Source of the DNA: Frankia casuarinae
GTDB taxonomy: Bacteria; Actinomycetota; Actinomycetes; Frankiales; Frankiaceae
Direction of reading: 5' to 3'
Length of the DNA: 64,000 nucleotides
NCBI RefSeq assembly: GCF_000013345.1
Contig: NC_007777.1
Span: 1 to 64,000 of the forward strand
The translations under genes and the position numbers were made by a program. The notes beneath the pieces were generated by a model that searched no databases, was not told the origin of the DNA, and worked only from the letters and a program-made list of their open reading frames with translations. This document shows positions 49,046 to 58,310 of the stretch, piece after piece; within the stretch, counting starts at the first letter, position 1; every line of letters begins with the position of its first letter.

Positions 49046-49489
49046 GTGGCGCAGGACGGCTTCTCGATGGCGACGCCTCGGCCATCCCAGCGCTCCGGCG
49101 CACCGCAGGGGGTGACGCCCGCGAAATCCCCGGTCGGCTCGGCCCCGGCCCGGTCTGCTCCGGCGGCATCCGGCCGGGTCCGCACGGCCTCGGCCCGCTC
49201 GACCGGCATGTCACCGACCGTCGCATCCCGCGGCACACCGGCGCCCGCCGCCGCGGCGCCTCCGCTCGCGCCCCCTCCGCTCGCGCCGACGTCGGCCGGT
49301 GGCGTGCCGTCCCGACCCTCCGACGACGACGAAGTGCTCACCGTTGACGAACTGGTCGCCTGGTTGCGGTTGTCGGAGAGCACCGTCCTCAAGCTGCTTT
49401 CGGAACGGGCCATCCCGGCTCGCAAGGTCGGTCACCAGTGGCGGGTGCGTCGGGGGCGGGTGCGGGACTGGCTGGACGGTCGGGAATGA
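49046..49489 (+). CDS. Helix-turn-helix (excisionase-family) DNA-binding protein
   Basis: The C-terminal 50 residues are an excisionase/MerR-like winged helix: VLTVDELVAWLRLSESTVLK and ARKVGHQWRVRRGRVRDWL. The N-terminal half is Ala/Pro-rich and unstructured. The GTG at 49046 follows AAAGGAG with good spacing and is preferred; the frame is open from 48914. It is 147 residues. It is divergent from the secretion-like operon and precedes the lipoprotein and hydrolase genes, so it may regulate both sides. No integrase is adjacent. Confidence 0.8.
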   Translation: MAQDGFSMATPRPSQRSGAPQGVTPAKSPVGSAPARSAPAASGRVRTASARSTGMSPTVASRGTPAPAAAAPPLAPPPLAPTSAGGVPSRPSDDDEVLTVDELVAWLRLSESTVLKLLSERAIPARKVGHQWRVRRGRVRDWLDGRE

Positions 49490-49529
49490 GCGCTCTCACC
49501 CCGGTGCCGCCTCGCTCCGGCCGGCCGCG

Positions 49530-50174
49530 GTGAAGCCCCGCCCCTGGCTGGCCGTCGGGCTGCTGCTCACCGTGGTCACCGTGGCCGGATGCGGCGTGTC
49601 GGGTAGTACTGCCGGTCCGTCTCCCGCCCCGTCCGCCACCACGGGGCCACCGCCCGGGGCGAGTCAGGCGCCGGGTCCGCCGCTGGCCACCGCGTCCGCG
49701 CCACCAACCGGCGAGGTGGACCGGAAGGACCCGTCGGCGGTAGCCGCCGACTGCTTCACACGCTGGCAGTCCTTCGACGCCCGGACGGACCCCGGCCCGG
49801 CAGCCGGTGTCGAGCGGGCCCGCGACTGCCTCACCGAGGACTTCGCGGCCAGCCTGGGCGCCGGGGGCGCGGGCGCCGGGGGGTCCGGAACCGCTGCCGG
49901 TGGGGACGGTCAGGCGTGGCAGGAGGTGCGCGCCGCGGGCACCCACTCGCGGGTGACCGTGCTGGCGACCACGCCCCTGGGCGGGATCGACACGACGGCC
50001 ACCGGTCGGGTGGTGCTTCAGCTGAACGTGCGCCGCGAGACGGCGGCGGGCGGCGCCGCCCCGGTGGTGACGCTGTCCACCCCCGCGCTCACCCTCCTGC
50101 GCCAGACCGACGGGACGTGGCGGGTCGCCGGTGCGGATCTGTCGAGCGTCGCCGGTGACGCACCGGGCCGGTGA
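49530..50174 (+). CDS. Putative lipoprotein of the secretion-like module
   Basis: A signal peptide with lipobox LLTVVTVAGCG is followed by a Pro/Ser/Gly linker and a domain of about 120 residues that starts VAADCFTRWQSFDA. The pattern is like exported conjugation lipoproteins, but no family is certain. The GTG at 49530 has no clear ribosome site; it is chosen because the signal peptide begins there (VKPRPWLAVGLLL). It is 214 residues. The hydrolase gene starts 7 bp downstream. Confidence 0.65.
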   Translation: MKPRPWLAVGLLLTVVTVAGCGVSGSTAGPSPAPSATTGPPPGASQAPGPPLATASAPPTGEVDRKDPSAVAADCFTRWQSFDARTDPGPAAGVERARDCLTEDFAASLGAGGAGAGGSGTAAGGDGQAWQEVRAAGTHSRVTVLATTPLGGIDTTATGRVVLQLNVRRETAAGGAAPVVTLSTPALTLLRQTDGTWRVAGADLSSVAGDAPGR

Positions 50175-50180
50175 GGCGTG

Positions 50181-51176
50181 ATGGCCCGCGGCTTCACCCG
50201 TAAGCGTTCCCGCTGGCTGGTCTGGACGGGGGCGGGCATGGCCCTCGCCGTCGGCGGCATCGTCATGCTGGTCGCCGTCCTCATTCTGATCATCACCGGT
50301 CCCTTCATCCAGGATCAGGGCGGGGGTAACCGGACCATCAGGAACTCCGACGGCATCCCGGCCGAGTACCTGCAGACGATCATTGATGCGGCGAACGCGG
50401 CCGGGTGCGCCGAGGTGACTCCCGCCCTGCTGGCCGCCCAGTTACATCAGGAGTCGGGTTTCAACCCGCGGGCCCGGTCACCCGTGGGCGCGATGGGGAT
50501 CGCCCAGTTCATGCCCGGGACGTGGGCGTCCCACGGGCAGGGCGACGTGTGGAACCCGGCCGACGCGATCCCCGCGGCGGCCCGGTACGACTGCGCGGTG
50601 GCGGCCTCGGTCGCCTCCGTGTCCGGCGCGGCCCAGGAGAAGATGCTGGCCGCGTACAACGCGGGAGCGGGCGCGGTGCTCGCCTTCGCCGGCATTCCGC
50701 CGTACACCGAGACGCGTAACTACGTCCGCACGATCCTCGCGCAGGCGCAGGTGTACGGTGACGCCTTGGAGCTCGGCGTCGACATCCCCGCTGGTTCGGT
50801 CGCCCCGATGGTCGCCTTCATGCGGTCGCAGATCGGCAAGCCCTACGTCTGGGGTGCGACCGGTCCCGACGCCTGGGACTGCTCGTCGCTGGTCCGGGAG
50901 GCGTATCGCCGCATCGGCATCGAGCTCCCCCGCGTGACGACCGACCAGCTGCGGTTCGGCCCGCAGGTCGCGGGCGTCGATCCGCAGCCGGGGGACCTAC
51001 TGTTCACCCCGGGCACCGACGGCACCGCCGAGGCGCCGGGTCATGTCGGGATGTACATCGGCGACGGCCGGGTCATCGCGGCCAAGGGAGCGCGGTGGGG
51101 GGTCGTCGAATCCGACATCTCGGACTGGAGTGGGACCGTGGCCGTGACCAGGCCGCTGGCCAGGCAGCGTTCCTGA
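50181..51176 (+). CDS. Bifunctional lytic transglycosylase and NlpC/P60 endopeptidase
   Basis: This is a membrane-anchored cell-wall hydrolase. One N-terminal helix (AGMALAVGGIVMLVAVLILI) is followed by an SLT domain with catalytic Glu91 in HQESGFNPRA and an NlpC/P60 domain with Cys234 in WDCSSLVREAYRR and His288 in GHVGMYIG. Such VirB1/TcpG-like enzymes open peptidoglycan for secretion or conjugation. The ATG at 50181 follows GGTGAGG; a GTG lies just ahead at 50178. It is 331 residues. It lies beside the T4SS-like operon, supporting an envelope-spanning machine. Confidence 0.93.
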   Translation: MARGFTRKRSRWLVWTGAGMALAVGGIVMLVAVLILIITGPFIQDQGGGNRTIRNSDGIPAEYLQTIIDAANAAGCAEVTPALLAAQLHQESGFNPRARSPVGAMGIAQFMPGTWASHGQGDVWNPADAIPAAARYDCAVAASVASVSGAAQEKMLAAYNAGAGAVLAFAGIPPYTETRNYVRTILAQAQVYGDALELGVDIPAGSVAPMVAFMRSQIGKPYVWGATGPDAWDCSSLVREAYRRIGIELPRVTTDQLRFGPQVAGVDPQPGDLLFTPGTDGTAEAPGHVGMYIGDGRVIAAKGARWGVVESDISDWSGTVAVTRPLARQRS

Positions 51177-51221
51177 TCCGGATTTCCTGCTCCGGACACT
51201 CCGGGTGTGCCGTTGCTCCGC

Positions 51222-51380
51222 TCAGGTAGCCGCCTGGGACACGAAGGTGGACAGCCCGTCGGCCACGCCACCGAGCGCACCGACGGCGCTGTGCACCACA
51301 TCGGCGGCGTTACCCGGTGCTGTCACCGCGAAGAACAGGGCGAACAGCCCGACGCCATACGGCCAGAAGATTTTTTTCAT
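51222..51380 (-). CDS. Small single-helix membrane protein
   Basis: The 52-residue product starts MKKIFWPYGVGLFALFFAVT, a basic N-terminus followed by a hydrophobic helix, then an Ala/Gly/Val tail HSAVGALGGVADG. GAGGTCC precedes the ATG at 51380. It is convergent with the hydrolase gene. No family is recognised. Real coding is supported by signal-like layout and ribosome site. Confidence 0.6.
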   Translation of the reverse strand: MKKIFWPYGVGLFALFFAVTAPGNAADVVHSAVGALGGVADGLSTFVSQAAT

Positions 51381-51705
51381 CGAGGACCTCACAGAAAACC
51401 CAGTCGACACGGCCAGACGGACACCAACGTCGGTGCGTTACCGACAGCATGTGTGTACTCACCTTGAGTAGTCACCGCAAGATGAATCGCCGGAGCGATG
51501 AGTGAACTGCGCGGTGGCGGGGCCGGGGGACAGCGGATGGACAGGGATCTGACCATAGGTGGGCAGTAGGCAACGGATGGGTGAACGGATCTAATAGTGC
51601 ATGCCACCCCGGGTCGGTTGACTTCGATTCCCGGCGCGGGGTGGCTGTCCGGGGCAATGGCCGGGGCCCGGCCGGGGAAGCTCCCGCCGGAGCCGCTCAG
51701 GACCG
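51381..51705. other. Intergenic gap without recognisable features
   Basis: I see no gene, hairpin with U-run or strong repeat in this stretch. Small minus-strand frames are Pro/Arg-rich and lack ribosome sites. It probably holds the promoter for the small minus-strand gene. Confidence 0.5.
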
Positions 51706-53304
51706 TCAGGACGGCGCGATGCTCTGCGCGAAGCGAAACAGGTTGTCCGGGTCGTAGGCGCGCTTGACTTGGCGCAACCGCGGAAGGTTCGCCCCGTAGT
51801 ACGCATCGGCCCAGGTGGTGAGGTCCGGGTCGATGTAGTTCTGGTACGCCGACGACGACATGAACGGCGCCGTCGCCGCCACCGTGGATCGCAACCAGCT
51901 CTGGTTAGCCTCCTTGTCCGCAGGGGATGCGTCGACGGAGTAGCCGGCGACGAACTGGGCGCTGGCGAGCGTGTTGCGGTGCACGAACGCCGTGTCACCC
52001 GGGCCGACCCGGTTGATCGCGCCGCCCCAGGAATCCAGGATCACGCCACCCGGACCGGCCCCGGGTGTGCGCTGGCGTCGCTCGAGCGCGGCGAGCATCG
52101 TCTCGATCCCGCCGGCAGGCATCGGTTCGGTGAGGAATGCCGAGGCAGCCCGTTGGGCCACCCGTGGCAGGGTGCCTCCGGGCGTCCGGTCGCGCAGGTG
52201 GCACGCGTCGACGCTTTTGCCCGCGCAGCCCGCCTCAAGCAACATCGTCTCGAGATGGCCACGCTGGGCGACGAAGGTGCTCGAGGGCCTCCGGCCGACG
52301 GCGGCGACGAGGTCGGCGAGTCGATCCCGCAGCCACGTGATCCGCGTGTCGTCGGCGCCGCCCGCGAGCACGCCGCTCACCCGCAGGGCTGGGCTGCCGG
52401 TGGCCCCGGTCGTCGGCATCGAGGTCACGACGCAGGTCGACCACAGGTCCTCCGGCGCGCCGCCGCTGTCGGCGATCCAGCCCTGCCACGCGGTGAGCAC
52501 GTCCGCCGCCACGTCCCAGGGCCAGCGGTAGGTGAACAGCGCCAACGGTGTCGCCCGATGGGTGGCGAAGGTGAACGACGTCACGATGCCGACGTTGCCC
52601 CCGCCCGCACCGCGTAGCGACCAGAAGAGGTCCGGCTCGGTGTCGGCGTCGGTGCGCACGGTCTCCCCGGAGGCCAGCACGACCTCGGCGGAGACCATCC
52701 GATCGCAGGTCAGACCGTAGCGCCGGCTCAACACTCCGATGCCGCCGCCGAGGGCGAGCCCGGCGATGCCGACGGTCGGGCATGATCCGGCTGGCAGCGC
52801 CAGCCCGTTCTCGGCGAGTGCGGAGTAGACGTCGATCAGCAGCGCTCCGGCCCCGATCAGCGCGGTGCCGTCGGGCCCCGGCCGGACCGACGCCATCGCA
52901 GTCACGTCCACGACCAGCCCGGTCGTCGTTGAGTAACCCCCGTAGCTGTGGCCACCGGCCCGCGCGACGAGATGTATCCCGGTGGAGCGGGCGAAGTCGA
53001 TGCAGGCCGTGACGTCCCCCGCGGACATGGCACGGACCACCGCCTGCGGACGTACCGCGTCGAAAGCCGGGTCGAACAGCATGCTGGCGACGGCGTAGTC
53101 CGGATCGGTCGGTCGCAGCAGCGGACCGGTCAGTCGTTCGTCGAGCGTGCGCCAGTCGATCTCCGTCGGTATTGGGTGGGGGGCGTCCTCCTGCTGACAG
53201 GCGCTCATCAGGCCGCCACCGAGCCCGAGCGCGGCGAGCCCGAGCCCGCCGGCTCCGGCTGCGGCGGTCCGTAACACCGATCGTCGGTCAGGCTCGTAAT
53301 CCAC
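51706..53304 (-). CDS. Tat-exported BBE-type FAD-linked oxidase
   Basis: This is a berberine-bridge-enzyme type flavin oxidoreductase. A twin-arginine signal RRSVLRTAAAGAGG lies at residues 7-20, so the folded protein is exported; MSACQQED at 33-40 could also be a lipobox. The FAD-binding region has His119 in ARAGGHSYGG and Cys175 in PAGSCPTVGIAGLALGGGIG, the two residues that can give bicovalent FAD. The C-terminal BBE segment includes YYGANLPRLRQVKRAYDPDN. The oxidised substrate, a sugar or alcohol, is unknown. It is 532 residues, full length. Confidence 0.92.
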   Translation of the reverse strand: MDYEPDRRSVLRTAAAGAGGLGLAALGLGGGLMSACQQEDAPHPIPTEIDWRTLDERLTGPLLRPTDPDYAVASMLFDPAFDAVRPQAVVRAMSAGDVTACIDFARSTGIHLVARAGGHSYGGYSTTTGLVVDVTAMASVRPGPDGTALIGAGALLIDVYSALAENGLALPAGSCPTVGIAGLALGGGIGVLSRRYGLTCDRMVSAEVVLASGETVRTDADTEPDLFWSLRGAGGGNVGIVTSFTFATHRATPLALFTYRWPWDVAADVLTAWQGWIADSGGAPEDLWSTCVVTSMPTTGATGSPALRVSGVLAGGADDTRITWLRDRLADLVAAVGRRPSSTFVAQRGHLETMLLEAGCAGKSVDACHLRDRTPGGTLPRVAQRAASAFLTEPMPAGGIETMLAALERRQRTPGAGPGGVILDSWGGAINRVGPGDTAFVHRNTLASAQFVAGYSVDASPADKEANQSWLRSTVAATAPFMSSSAYQNYIDPDLTTWADAYYGANLPRLRQVKRAYDPDNLFRFAQSIAPS

Positions 53305-53380
53305 GGTCAGTCCTCACGGCTGCTACGAGTCCGGGGAGTGGACGATGGTCGTCACGAATCGTCCGACCATCCGTGCCATC

Positions 53381-53436
53381 GGCGACAGCCTAGGTCACCG
53401 GCGACACCCTAGGTCACCGGCGACACCCTAGCCCGG
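53381..53436 (-). repeat. 19-bp tandem repeats containing the kinase stop codon
   Basis: Units GGCGACA-[GC]-CCTAGGTCACC occur at 53381-53399 and 53400-53418, with a third partial copy from 53419. The kinase-gene stop (53428-53430) sits in the third copy, where CCTAG continues into coding sequence. Confidence 0.85.
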
Positions 53437-56019
53437 TTGGGCGACGGTCGTGATGGTGCCGTTCGGATCGATGCGGCGCACCCGATCGTTGCCGTTGTCC
53501 GCGATGTAGAGCGCGCCGCTGCCGTCGACCGCGACCGAGCTCGGGTTCTTGAACTGGGCCGCGGTCGCCGGGCCGCCGTCGCCGCCGGAGCCTTCGCCGC
53601 CGGTGCCGGCGATCGTGGTGATCACGCCGTTCGGGTCGACCCGGCGGATCCGGTGGTTGCGGTAGTCAGCGAGGTAGAGCGTCCGGCCGTCCGGGCCGAC
53701 GGTGAGCGACGGCACGTTCAGCCTGGCCCGGGTGGCCGGGCCGCCGTCACCCGAGAAGCCCCCCTCACCGGTCCCGGCGACGGTGGTGATGATCCCGTCC
53801 GGGGTCACCTTCTGAATGGTGTCGCTGGCGAGGTCGGCGAAGTAGAGGGTGCCGTCGTCGGTCATCTGGAGATCGTTCGGGCCGTTGATCTTCGCTGCGG
53901 TGGCCGGGCCGCCGTCGCCGGTGTAACCCGCGACTCCGGTGCCCACGTACGTGGTAATGATCCCCTGTGGGCTGATCTTGCGGATCCGGTGGTTTTCGTA
54001 GTCGGAGAGGTAGACGCTGCCGTCCGGCCCGGTGGTCACCTTTTCCGCACTGTTGATCTTCGCCGCGGTGGCCGGGCCGCCGTCGCCGCCGTAACCGGCG
54101 TCACCGGTGCCGGCGATCGTGGTGATGATCCCGGCTGGGCTGATCTTGCGGATCCGATTGTTCTTCGCGTCCCCGATGTAGATGTTGCCGGCCTTGTCAC
54201 GGGCGGTCGATCCGGGCCCGTCAAGCTGCGCCGCGGTGGCCGGGCCGCCGTCGCCGCTGATCCCGCCGGCTCCGGTGCCCGCGAGGTCGCTGACCGCCCC
54301 GGCGGGGGTGATCTTCTGGATGCGGTCCGTCGCGAGGCTGGAGACGAGTAGCGAGCCGTCGGGATCGACATCGACGCTGTAGGGGCTCAGGCCCTGCACC
54401 GACAGCGCCGTTCCCCGGTAGGCGGTTGCGAGGCGTGCCGTGCCGCCGCCGCGGTCACCGCCGCGGCTGCCGCCGCCCGAGTTCGTCACCGCTGCCACGA
54501 TGCCGACGGTGATGGCGACGATGACGACGAACGCGACCGCTCCGATGATGAGCGGCGTCCGGTTACGGGCGTTCGGACTCGACTGGTGCCCGGCCTGGCG
54601 GGTGGCGGCCGGCGGTACCCCCGCCATCCCGTGCACCGGTCCCCCCGGACCGGGCCGGTACGTCTGGCCGCCGGGACCGCCGGGGGCACCCGGTCCGCCT
54701 GGGGCATCCGGTCCGCCATAACCGGGGCCGAGCGACCGCGGCGGTGGGGTCGACCGCGGCGGTGGGGTCGACCGCGGCGGTGGAGTGTTGCCCGGCGGGA
54801 ATCCACCCCAGCCCGGCCCACCCGGTGGTGGATATCCCCCCATCGGATGGCCGGCCGGACTACCGGGTGCTCCGGGGCTACCGGGGAAGCCCGGACTACC
54901 GGGTGCTCCGGGGCTACCGGGGAAGCCCGGACTACCGGGTGCTCCGGGGCTACCGGGGAAGCCCGGTCGACCGGCGGCCGGCGGGCGCGGGGTGGTCGAG
55001 GTGGCGAGCGCCGCCTCCCGGATCTCGTCGTCGATCCGCACCTTGACGTCGGACCGGGACAGCCAGGTCGGGCCGAACGCGCGGCTGCTCGCTCGGGCGA
55101 GTTCCAGGGCGAAGTCGGCGGCGTCGGCGAAGCGGATGCTCGGATCCTTCGCCAGCGCCCGCAGGATCACCGCGGAGACGGGTGGCGGAACCATGGTGAG
55201 CGGTTCCGGCATGATCGTCAGATGGTGGTGGGTCAGCGGTTGCACCGCCATCTGACGGCCGAACAGCGGCCGGTTGGCGATCATCTCGTAGAGCACACCC
55301 GCGAGGGCGTAAAGATCGGTGGACGGGAAGAGACGCGTCCCCATGATCTGCTCGGGAGCCATGTAACGCGGCGTTCCCAGGATCGCGCTGGCGGTGGTCT
55401 CCGCTCCGTCGAAAATCTTGGCGATGCCGAAGTCGGTCACCTTCAGCAGCCCGTCGCCGGCGAACATGATGTTGTCCGGCTTGATGTCCCGGTGCAGCAC
55501 TCCGTGGCCGTGCGCCGTGGCGAGGGCGGCCGCGGCCGCGAGCCCGATCGAGCAGGTGGTCTCGGCGGAGACCGGTCCCGAGCTCATCCGCTGTTTGAGC
55601 GTGCCGCCGGAGAGCAGCTCCATGACGAGCAAGCAGGTGCCCTCATGCTCCACGTAGTCGTGGATACGCACGATGTGCGGATGATCCAGTTCGGCCAGCA
55701 CCCGAGCCTCGGACAGGAAGCGGGTACGCAGATCGGGGTCGTCGGAGGTGTCCAGCAGGATCTTGATCGCGACCTTGCGGCCGATGAGCCGGTGCTGGCC
55801 GGCCAGCACGAGCCCGTAGCCACCCCGGCCCAAGTCGCCCTCGACGGAGTAACCGGGAAGCGCCGCCTCCACCCGAGATTTATCTATCAACAAGGTCCAG
55901 ATCCGTCCGCTACCACGCCGGGCATCCGCTGTACCGCCACCCGTGCGCCGAGAACCATCCTGGCCTGCAATGACGCCCTTCGTCGGATTCCTGGTGATCC
56001 TACGGCCCTGACCCCCCAT
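53428..56019 (-). CDS. Ser/Thr protein kinase with NHL-repeat extracellular domain (PknD-like)
   Basis: The kinase domain (about 55-320) has the glycine loop GRGGYGLVLAG, Lys in VAIKILLD, HRDIKPDN, DFG in VTDFGIAK and APEQ. A collagen-like G-x-y linker of about 110 residues follows, then the membrane helix LIIGAVAFVVIVAITVGIV near 500. The extracellular part has six NHL-type repeats, each with the phrase GDGGPATAA. Such PknD-type receptors sense envelope or osmotic cues. The start is uncertain: ATG 56019 is used, but homology begins near LIDKSRVEAALPGY, so a later TTG is possible. It is 863 residues. Confidence 0.93.
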   Translation of the reverse strand: MGGQGRRITRNPTKGVIAGQDGSRRTGGGTADARRGSGRIWTLLIDKSRVEAALPGYSVEGDLGRGGYGLVLAGQHRLIGRKVAIKILLDTSDDPDLRTRFLSEARVLAELDHPHIVRIHDYVEHEGTCLLVMELLSGGTLKQRMSSGPVSAETTCSIGLAAAAALATAHGHGVLHRDIKPDNIMFAGDGLLKVTDFGIAKIFDGAETTASAILGTPRYMAPEQIMGTRLFPSTDLYALAGVLYEMIANRPLFGRQMAVQPLTHHHLTIMPEPLTMVPPPVSAVILRALAKDPSIRFADAADFALELARASSRAFGPTWLSRSDVKVRIDDEIREAALATSTTPRPPAAGRPGFPGSPGAPGSPGFPGSPGAPGSPGFPGSPGAPGSPAGHPMGGYPPPGGPGWGGFPPGNTPPPRSTPPPRSTPPPRSLGPGYGGPDAPGGPGAPGGPGGQTYRPGPGGPVHGMAGVPPAATRQAGHQSSPNARNRTPLIIGAVAFVVIVAITVGIVAAVTNSGGGSRGGDRGGGTARLATAYRGTALSVQGLSPYSVDVDPDGSLLVSSLATDRIQKITPAGAVSDLAGTGAGGISGDGGPATAAQLDGPGSTARDKAGNIYIGDAKNNRIRKISPAGIITTIAGTGDAGYGGDGGPATAAKINSAEKVTTGPDGSVYLSDYENHRIRKISPQGIITTYVGTGVAGYTGDGGPATAAKINGPNDLQMTDDGTLYFADLASDTIQKVTPDGIITTVAGTGEGGFSGDGGPATRARLNVPSLTVGPDGRTLYLADYRNHRIRRVDPNGVITTIAGTGGEGSGGDGGPATAAQFKNPSSVAVDGSGALYIADNGNDRVRRIDPNGTITTVAQPG
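54857..54964 (-). repeat. Three perfect 36-bp repeats encoding the collagen-like linker
   Basis: Identical 36-bp units at 54857-54892, 54893-54928 and 54929-54964 encode alternating GFPGSPGAPGSP segments. The period is a multiple of 3, so copy-number change would keep frame and alter linker length. Confidence 0.92.
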
Positions 56020-56162
56020 TCCCTACCCCCGGCAGGCCGATCCGGCGTGCCGGATCGGCGACACGGGCATGCCGACGGGGCTGACGAGCGCCGCCGCCGC
56101 CGCAGTGCGGATGATGGGCACTGCGGCACACGTTGAACCTGCGAGGAAGGGCATCCCACGTC

Positions 56163-57833
56163 ATGTCGACAACCGAGCCCGCTGCCCCGGTGGCTCCGCT
56201 GGACATCACCGCGACCGAGGAATGGGCGGCGCTCACCACGCATCTGCGCGAGATCTCCGAGGTGTCCCTGCGGGATCTGTTCGCCGCCGATCCCCGGCGT
56301 GGCGAGACGTTCGCCGCCGAAGCGGACGGACTCTATCTTGACTACTCCAAGAACCGGCTGACCGCGCGCACCGTCGAGTTGCTGACCGCGCTGGCCCGGC
56401 GCGCCGGGCTGGCGGACCGGATCGAGGCGATGTTCCGGGGCGAGAGAATCAACGTCACCGAGAACCGACCGGTGTTGCACGTGGCGTTGCGCGCCCCGGC
56501 CGGAACCCGGATCGAGGTGGATGGCGTCGACGTCGTCCCCGACGTGCATCGGGTGCTCGACGCGATGTCCCAATTCGCCGACCGGGTGCGGTCGGGGGAC
56601 TGGCTGGGGGCCACCGGTGAGCGGATCCGGACGGTGGTCAACATCGGCATCGGCGGCTCCGACCTGGGACCCGCCATGGCCTACGACGCCCTGCGCGACT
56701 ATGCCGACCGGTCGATCGAAGTCCGGTTCGTCTCCAACGTCGACCCCACCGACATCTGGGAGGCTACCGCCGATCTCGATCCGGCCAGCACCCTGTTCAT
56801 CGTCTCGTCCAAGACGTTCACCACCCTGGAAACGATCTCCAACGCGCGGGCCGCACGGTCCTGGCTCACCGGCCTGCTCGGCGAGGACGCCGTTTCCCGG
56901 CACTTCGTCGCGGTCTCCACGAATGCCGAGAAGGTCGCCGAGTTCGGTATCGACACCGTGAACATGTTCGAGTTCTGGGACTGGGTGGGCGGCCGGTACT
57001 CGGTGGACTGCGCGATCGGCCTCTCGCTGATGATCGCGATCGGGCCGCCGAACTTCCGGGAGTTCCTCGCCGGTTTCGCCGCTATGGACACGCACTTCCG
57101 GACGGCTCCGTTCGAGCGGAACCTTCCGGTTCTGCTCGGTCTGATCGGCCTGTGGTACCGCGACTTCTTCGGTACAGCGACGCACGCGGTGCTGCCCTAC
57201 AGCCACTACCTGGGCCGATTCCCGGCTTATCTCCAGCAGCTGGACATGGAGAGCAATGGGAAGTCGGTCGATCTCACCGGGCGGCCCGTGTCGACGCCGA
57301 CCGGACCGATCGTCTGGGGGACTCCCGGCACGAACGGACAGCATGCGTACTACCAGCTCCTGCACCAGGGGACAACGATCGTTCCGGCCGATTTCATCGG
57401 CTTCGTCCGGCCGAACCATCCCGGGGTGGGCACGGCGGATGGCGCCGGGGTGGACCAGCACGCCCTGCTGCTGGCCAACTTCCTGGCGCAGACAGAGGCC
57501 CTCGCGTTCGGCCGGACAGCCGCGGAGGTGGCCGCCGAGGGTGTCACGCCGGACCTCGTTGCGCATCGGACCTTCCCGGGTAATCGACCCTCGAACACCC
57601 TGCTGGCCCAGAAGCTGACTCCGTTCGCCCTCGGTCAGCTGATCGCACTGTACGAGCACAAGGTGTTCACCCAGGGGGTCATCTGGGGGATCAACAGTTT
57701 CGACCAGTGGGGCGTGGAGCTCGGCAAGGTGCTGGCCGGTCGGATCATTCCGGAACTCGGGTCCGAGCAGGAACCGGAGCTGGGGCATGACAGCTCGACG
57801 AATGCTCTGATCAAGCGTCTGCGGGCCGGCTGA
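56163..57833 (+). CDS. pgi: Glucose-6-phosphate isomerase
   Basis: Pgi interconverts glucose-6-phosphate and fructose-6-phosphate in glycolysis and gluconeogenesis. Signatures are [51 protein letters not shown], and the C-terminal [12 protein letters not shown]. The ATG at 56163 ([13 protein letters not shown]) is preferred; the frame is open from 56133, and AGGAAGGG lies 14 bp upstream. At 556 residues it is full length. It is isolated, flanked by the kinase and STAS genes. Confidence 0.97.
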   Translation: MSTTEPAAPVAPLDITATEEWAALTTHLREISEVSLRDLFAADPRRGETFAAEADGLYLDYSKNRLTARTVELLTALARRAGLADRIEAMFRGERINVTENRPVLHVALRAPAGTRIEVDGVDVVPDVHRVLDAMSQFADRVRSGDWLGATGERIRTVVNIGIGGSDLGPAMAYDALRDYADRSIEVRFVSNVDPTDIWEATADLDPASTLFIVSSKTFTTLETISNARAARSWLTGLLGEDAVSRHFVAVSTNAEKVAEFGIDTVNMFEFWDWVGGRYSVDCAIGLSLMIAIGPPNFREFLAGFAAMDTHFRTAPFERNLPVLLGLIGLWYRDFFGTATHAVLPYSHYLGRFPAYLQQLDMESNGKSVDLTGRPVSTPTGPIVWGTPGTNGQHAYYQLLHQGTTIVPADFIGFVRPNHPGVGTADGAGVDQHALLLANFLAQTEALAFGRTAAEVAAEGVTPDLVAHRTFPGNRPSNTLLAQKLTPFALGQLIALYEHKVFTQGVIWGINSFDQWGVELGKVLAGRIIPELGSEQEPELGHDSSTNALIKRLRAG

Positions 57834-57917
57834 CGCCCGCCGGGGATCCAGCCAACCGAGGCATGTTACTCTGCGTAATCGATCGGGGGTGGCCCCGCGC
57901 GGTGACGACATCGGGGG

Positions 57918-58268
57918 GTGGAAGTCATGCGGGTGGATGCTGGAGCCTTGCGGATGTCCGTGCGGCGGACAGGCGAGGACGTGCTCATCGAACTCGCCGG
58001 GGAACTCGACACGGCCGGGCGGCTCCGGTTCCGTGAGCAGATCGGCGAGCATCTTGGCCGGGGCGGGGGGACGGTCACGGTGGATGTCGCGGGCCTGCGC
58101 TCGATCGACGTCCCGGGGCTCGCAGCTCTGCTCCGCGCCGATCTGCTGCTCCGCCGGGTGCACTCATGTCTGGAGATCCAGGCACCCACGCCGGCGTTCG
58201 CCGCGTTGTTGCGGGAGGCCGGTCTCGACGGTCGGCTGCGGGTCGGTGGGGGATCCCGCCGCCGCTGA
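57918..58268 (+). CDS. STAS-domain protein (anti-sigma antagonist fold)
   Basis: The STAS fold is clear: IELAGELDTAGRLRFREQI near 24-42 and VDVAGLRSIDVPGLAALL near 55-72. In SpoIIAA-type antagonists the loop DSSG carries the phosphorylated Ser; here it reads DVPG (Asp64-Gly67), so the Ser is missing. GTG 57918 follows a GGGGGG run. It is 116 residues. No anti-sigma kinase or sigma gene is adjacent, so partner and role are unknown. Confidence 0.82.
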   Translation: MEVMRVDAGALRMSVRRTGEDVLIELAGELDTAGRLRFREQIGEHLGRGGGTVTVDVAGLRSIDVPGLAALLRADLLLRRVHSCLEIQAPTPAFAALLREAGLDGRLRVGGGSRRR

Positions 58269-58310
58269 CCGCCCCCTCGACTGTCCGCATCCCGCGGGCT
58301 GGGAGACGGC

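Noticed and set aside
49046-49489. Excisionase as evidence for an integrated element
   Set aside because: No integrase, attachment-site duplication or relaxase is visible, so the protein is treated as a regulator.
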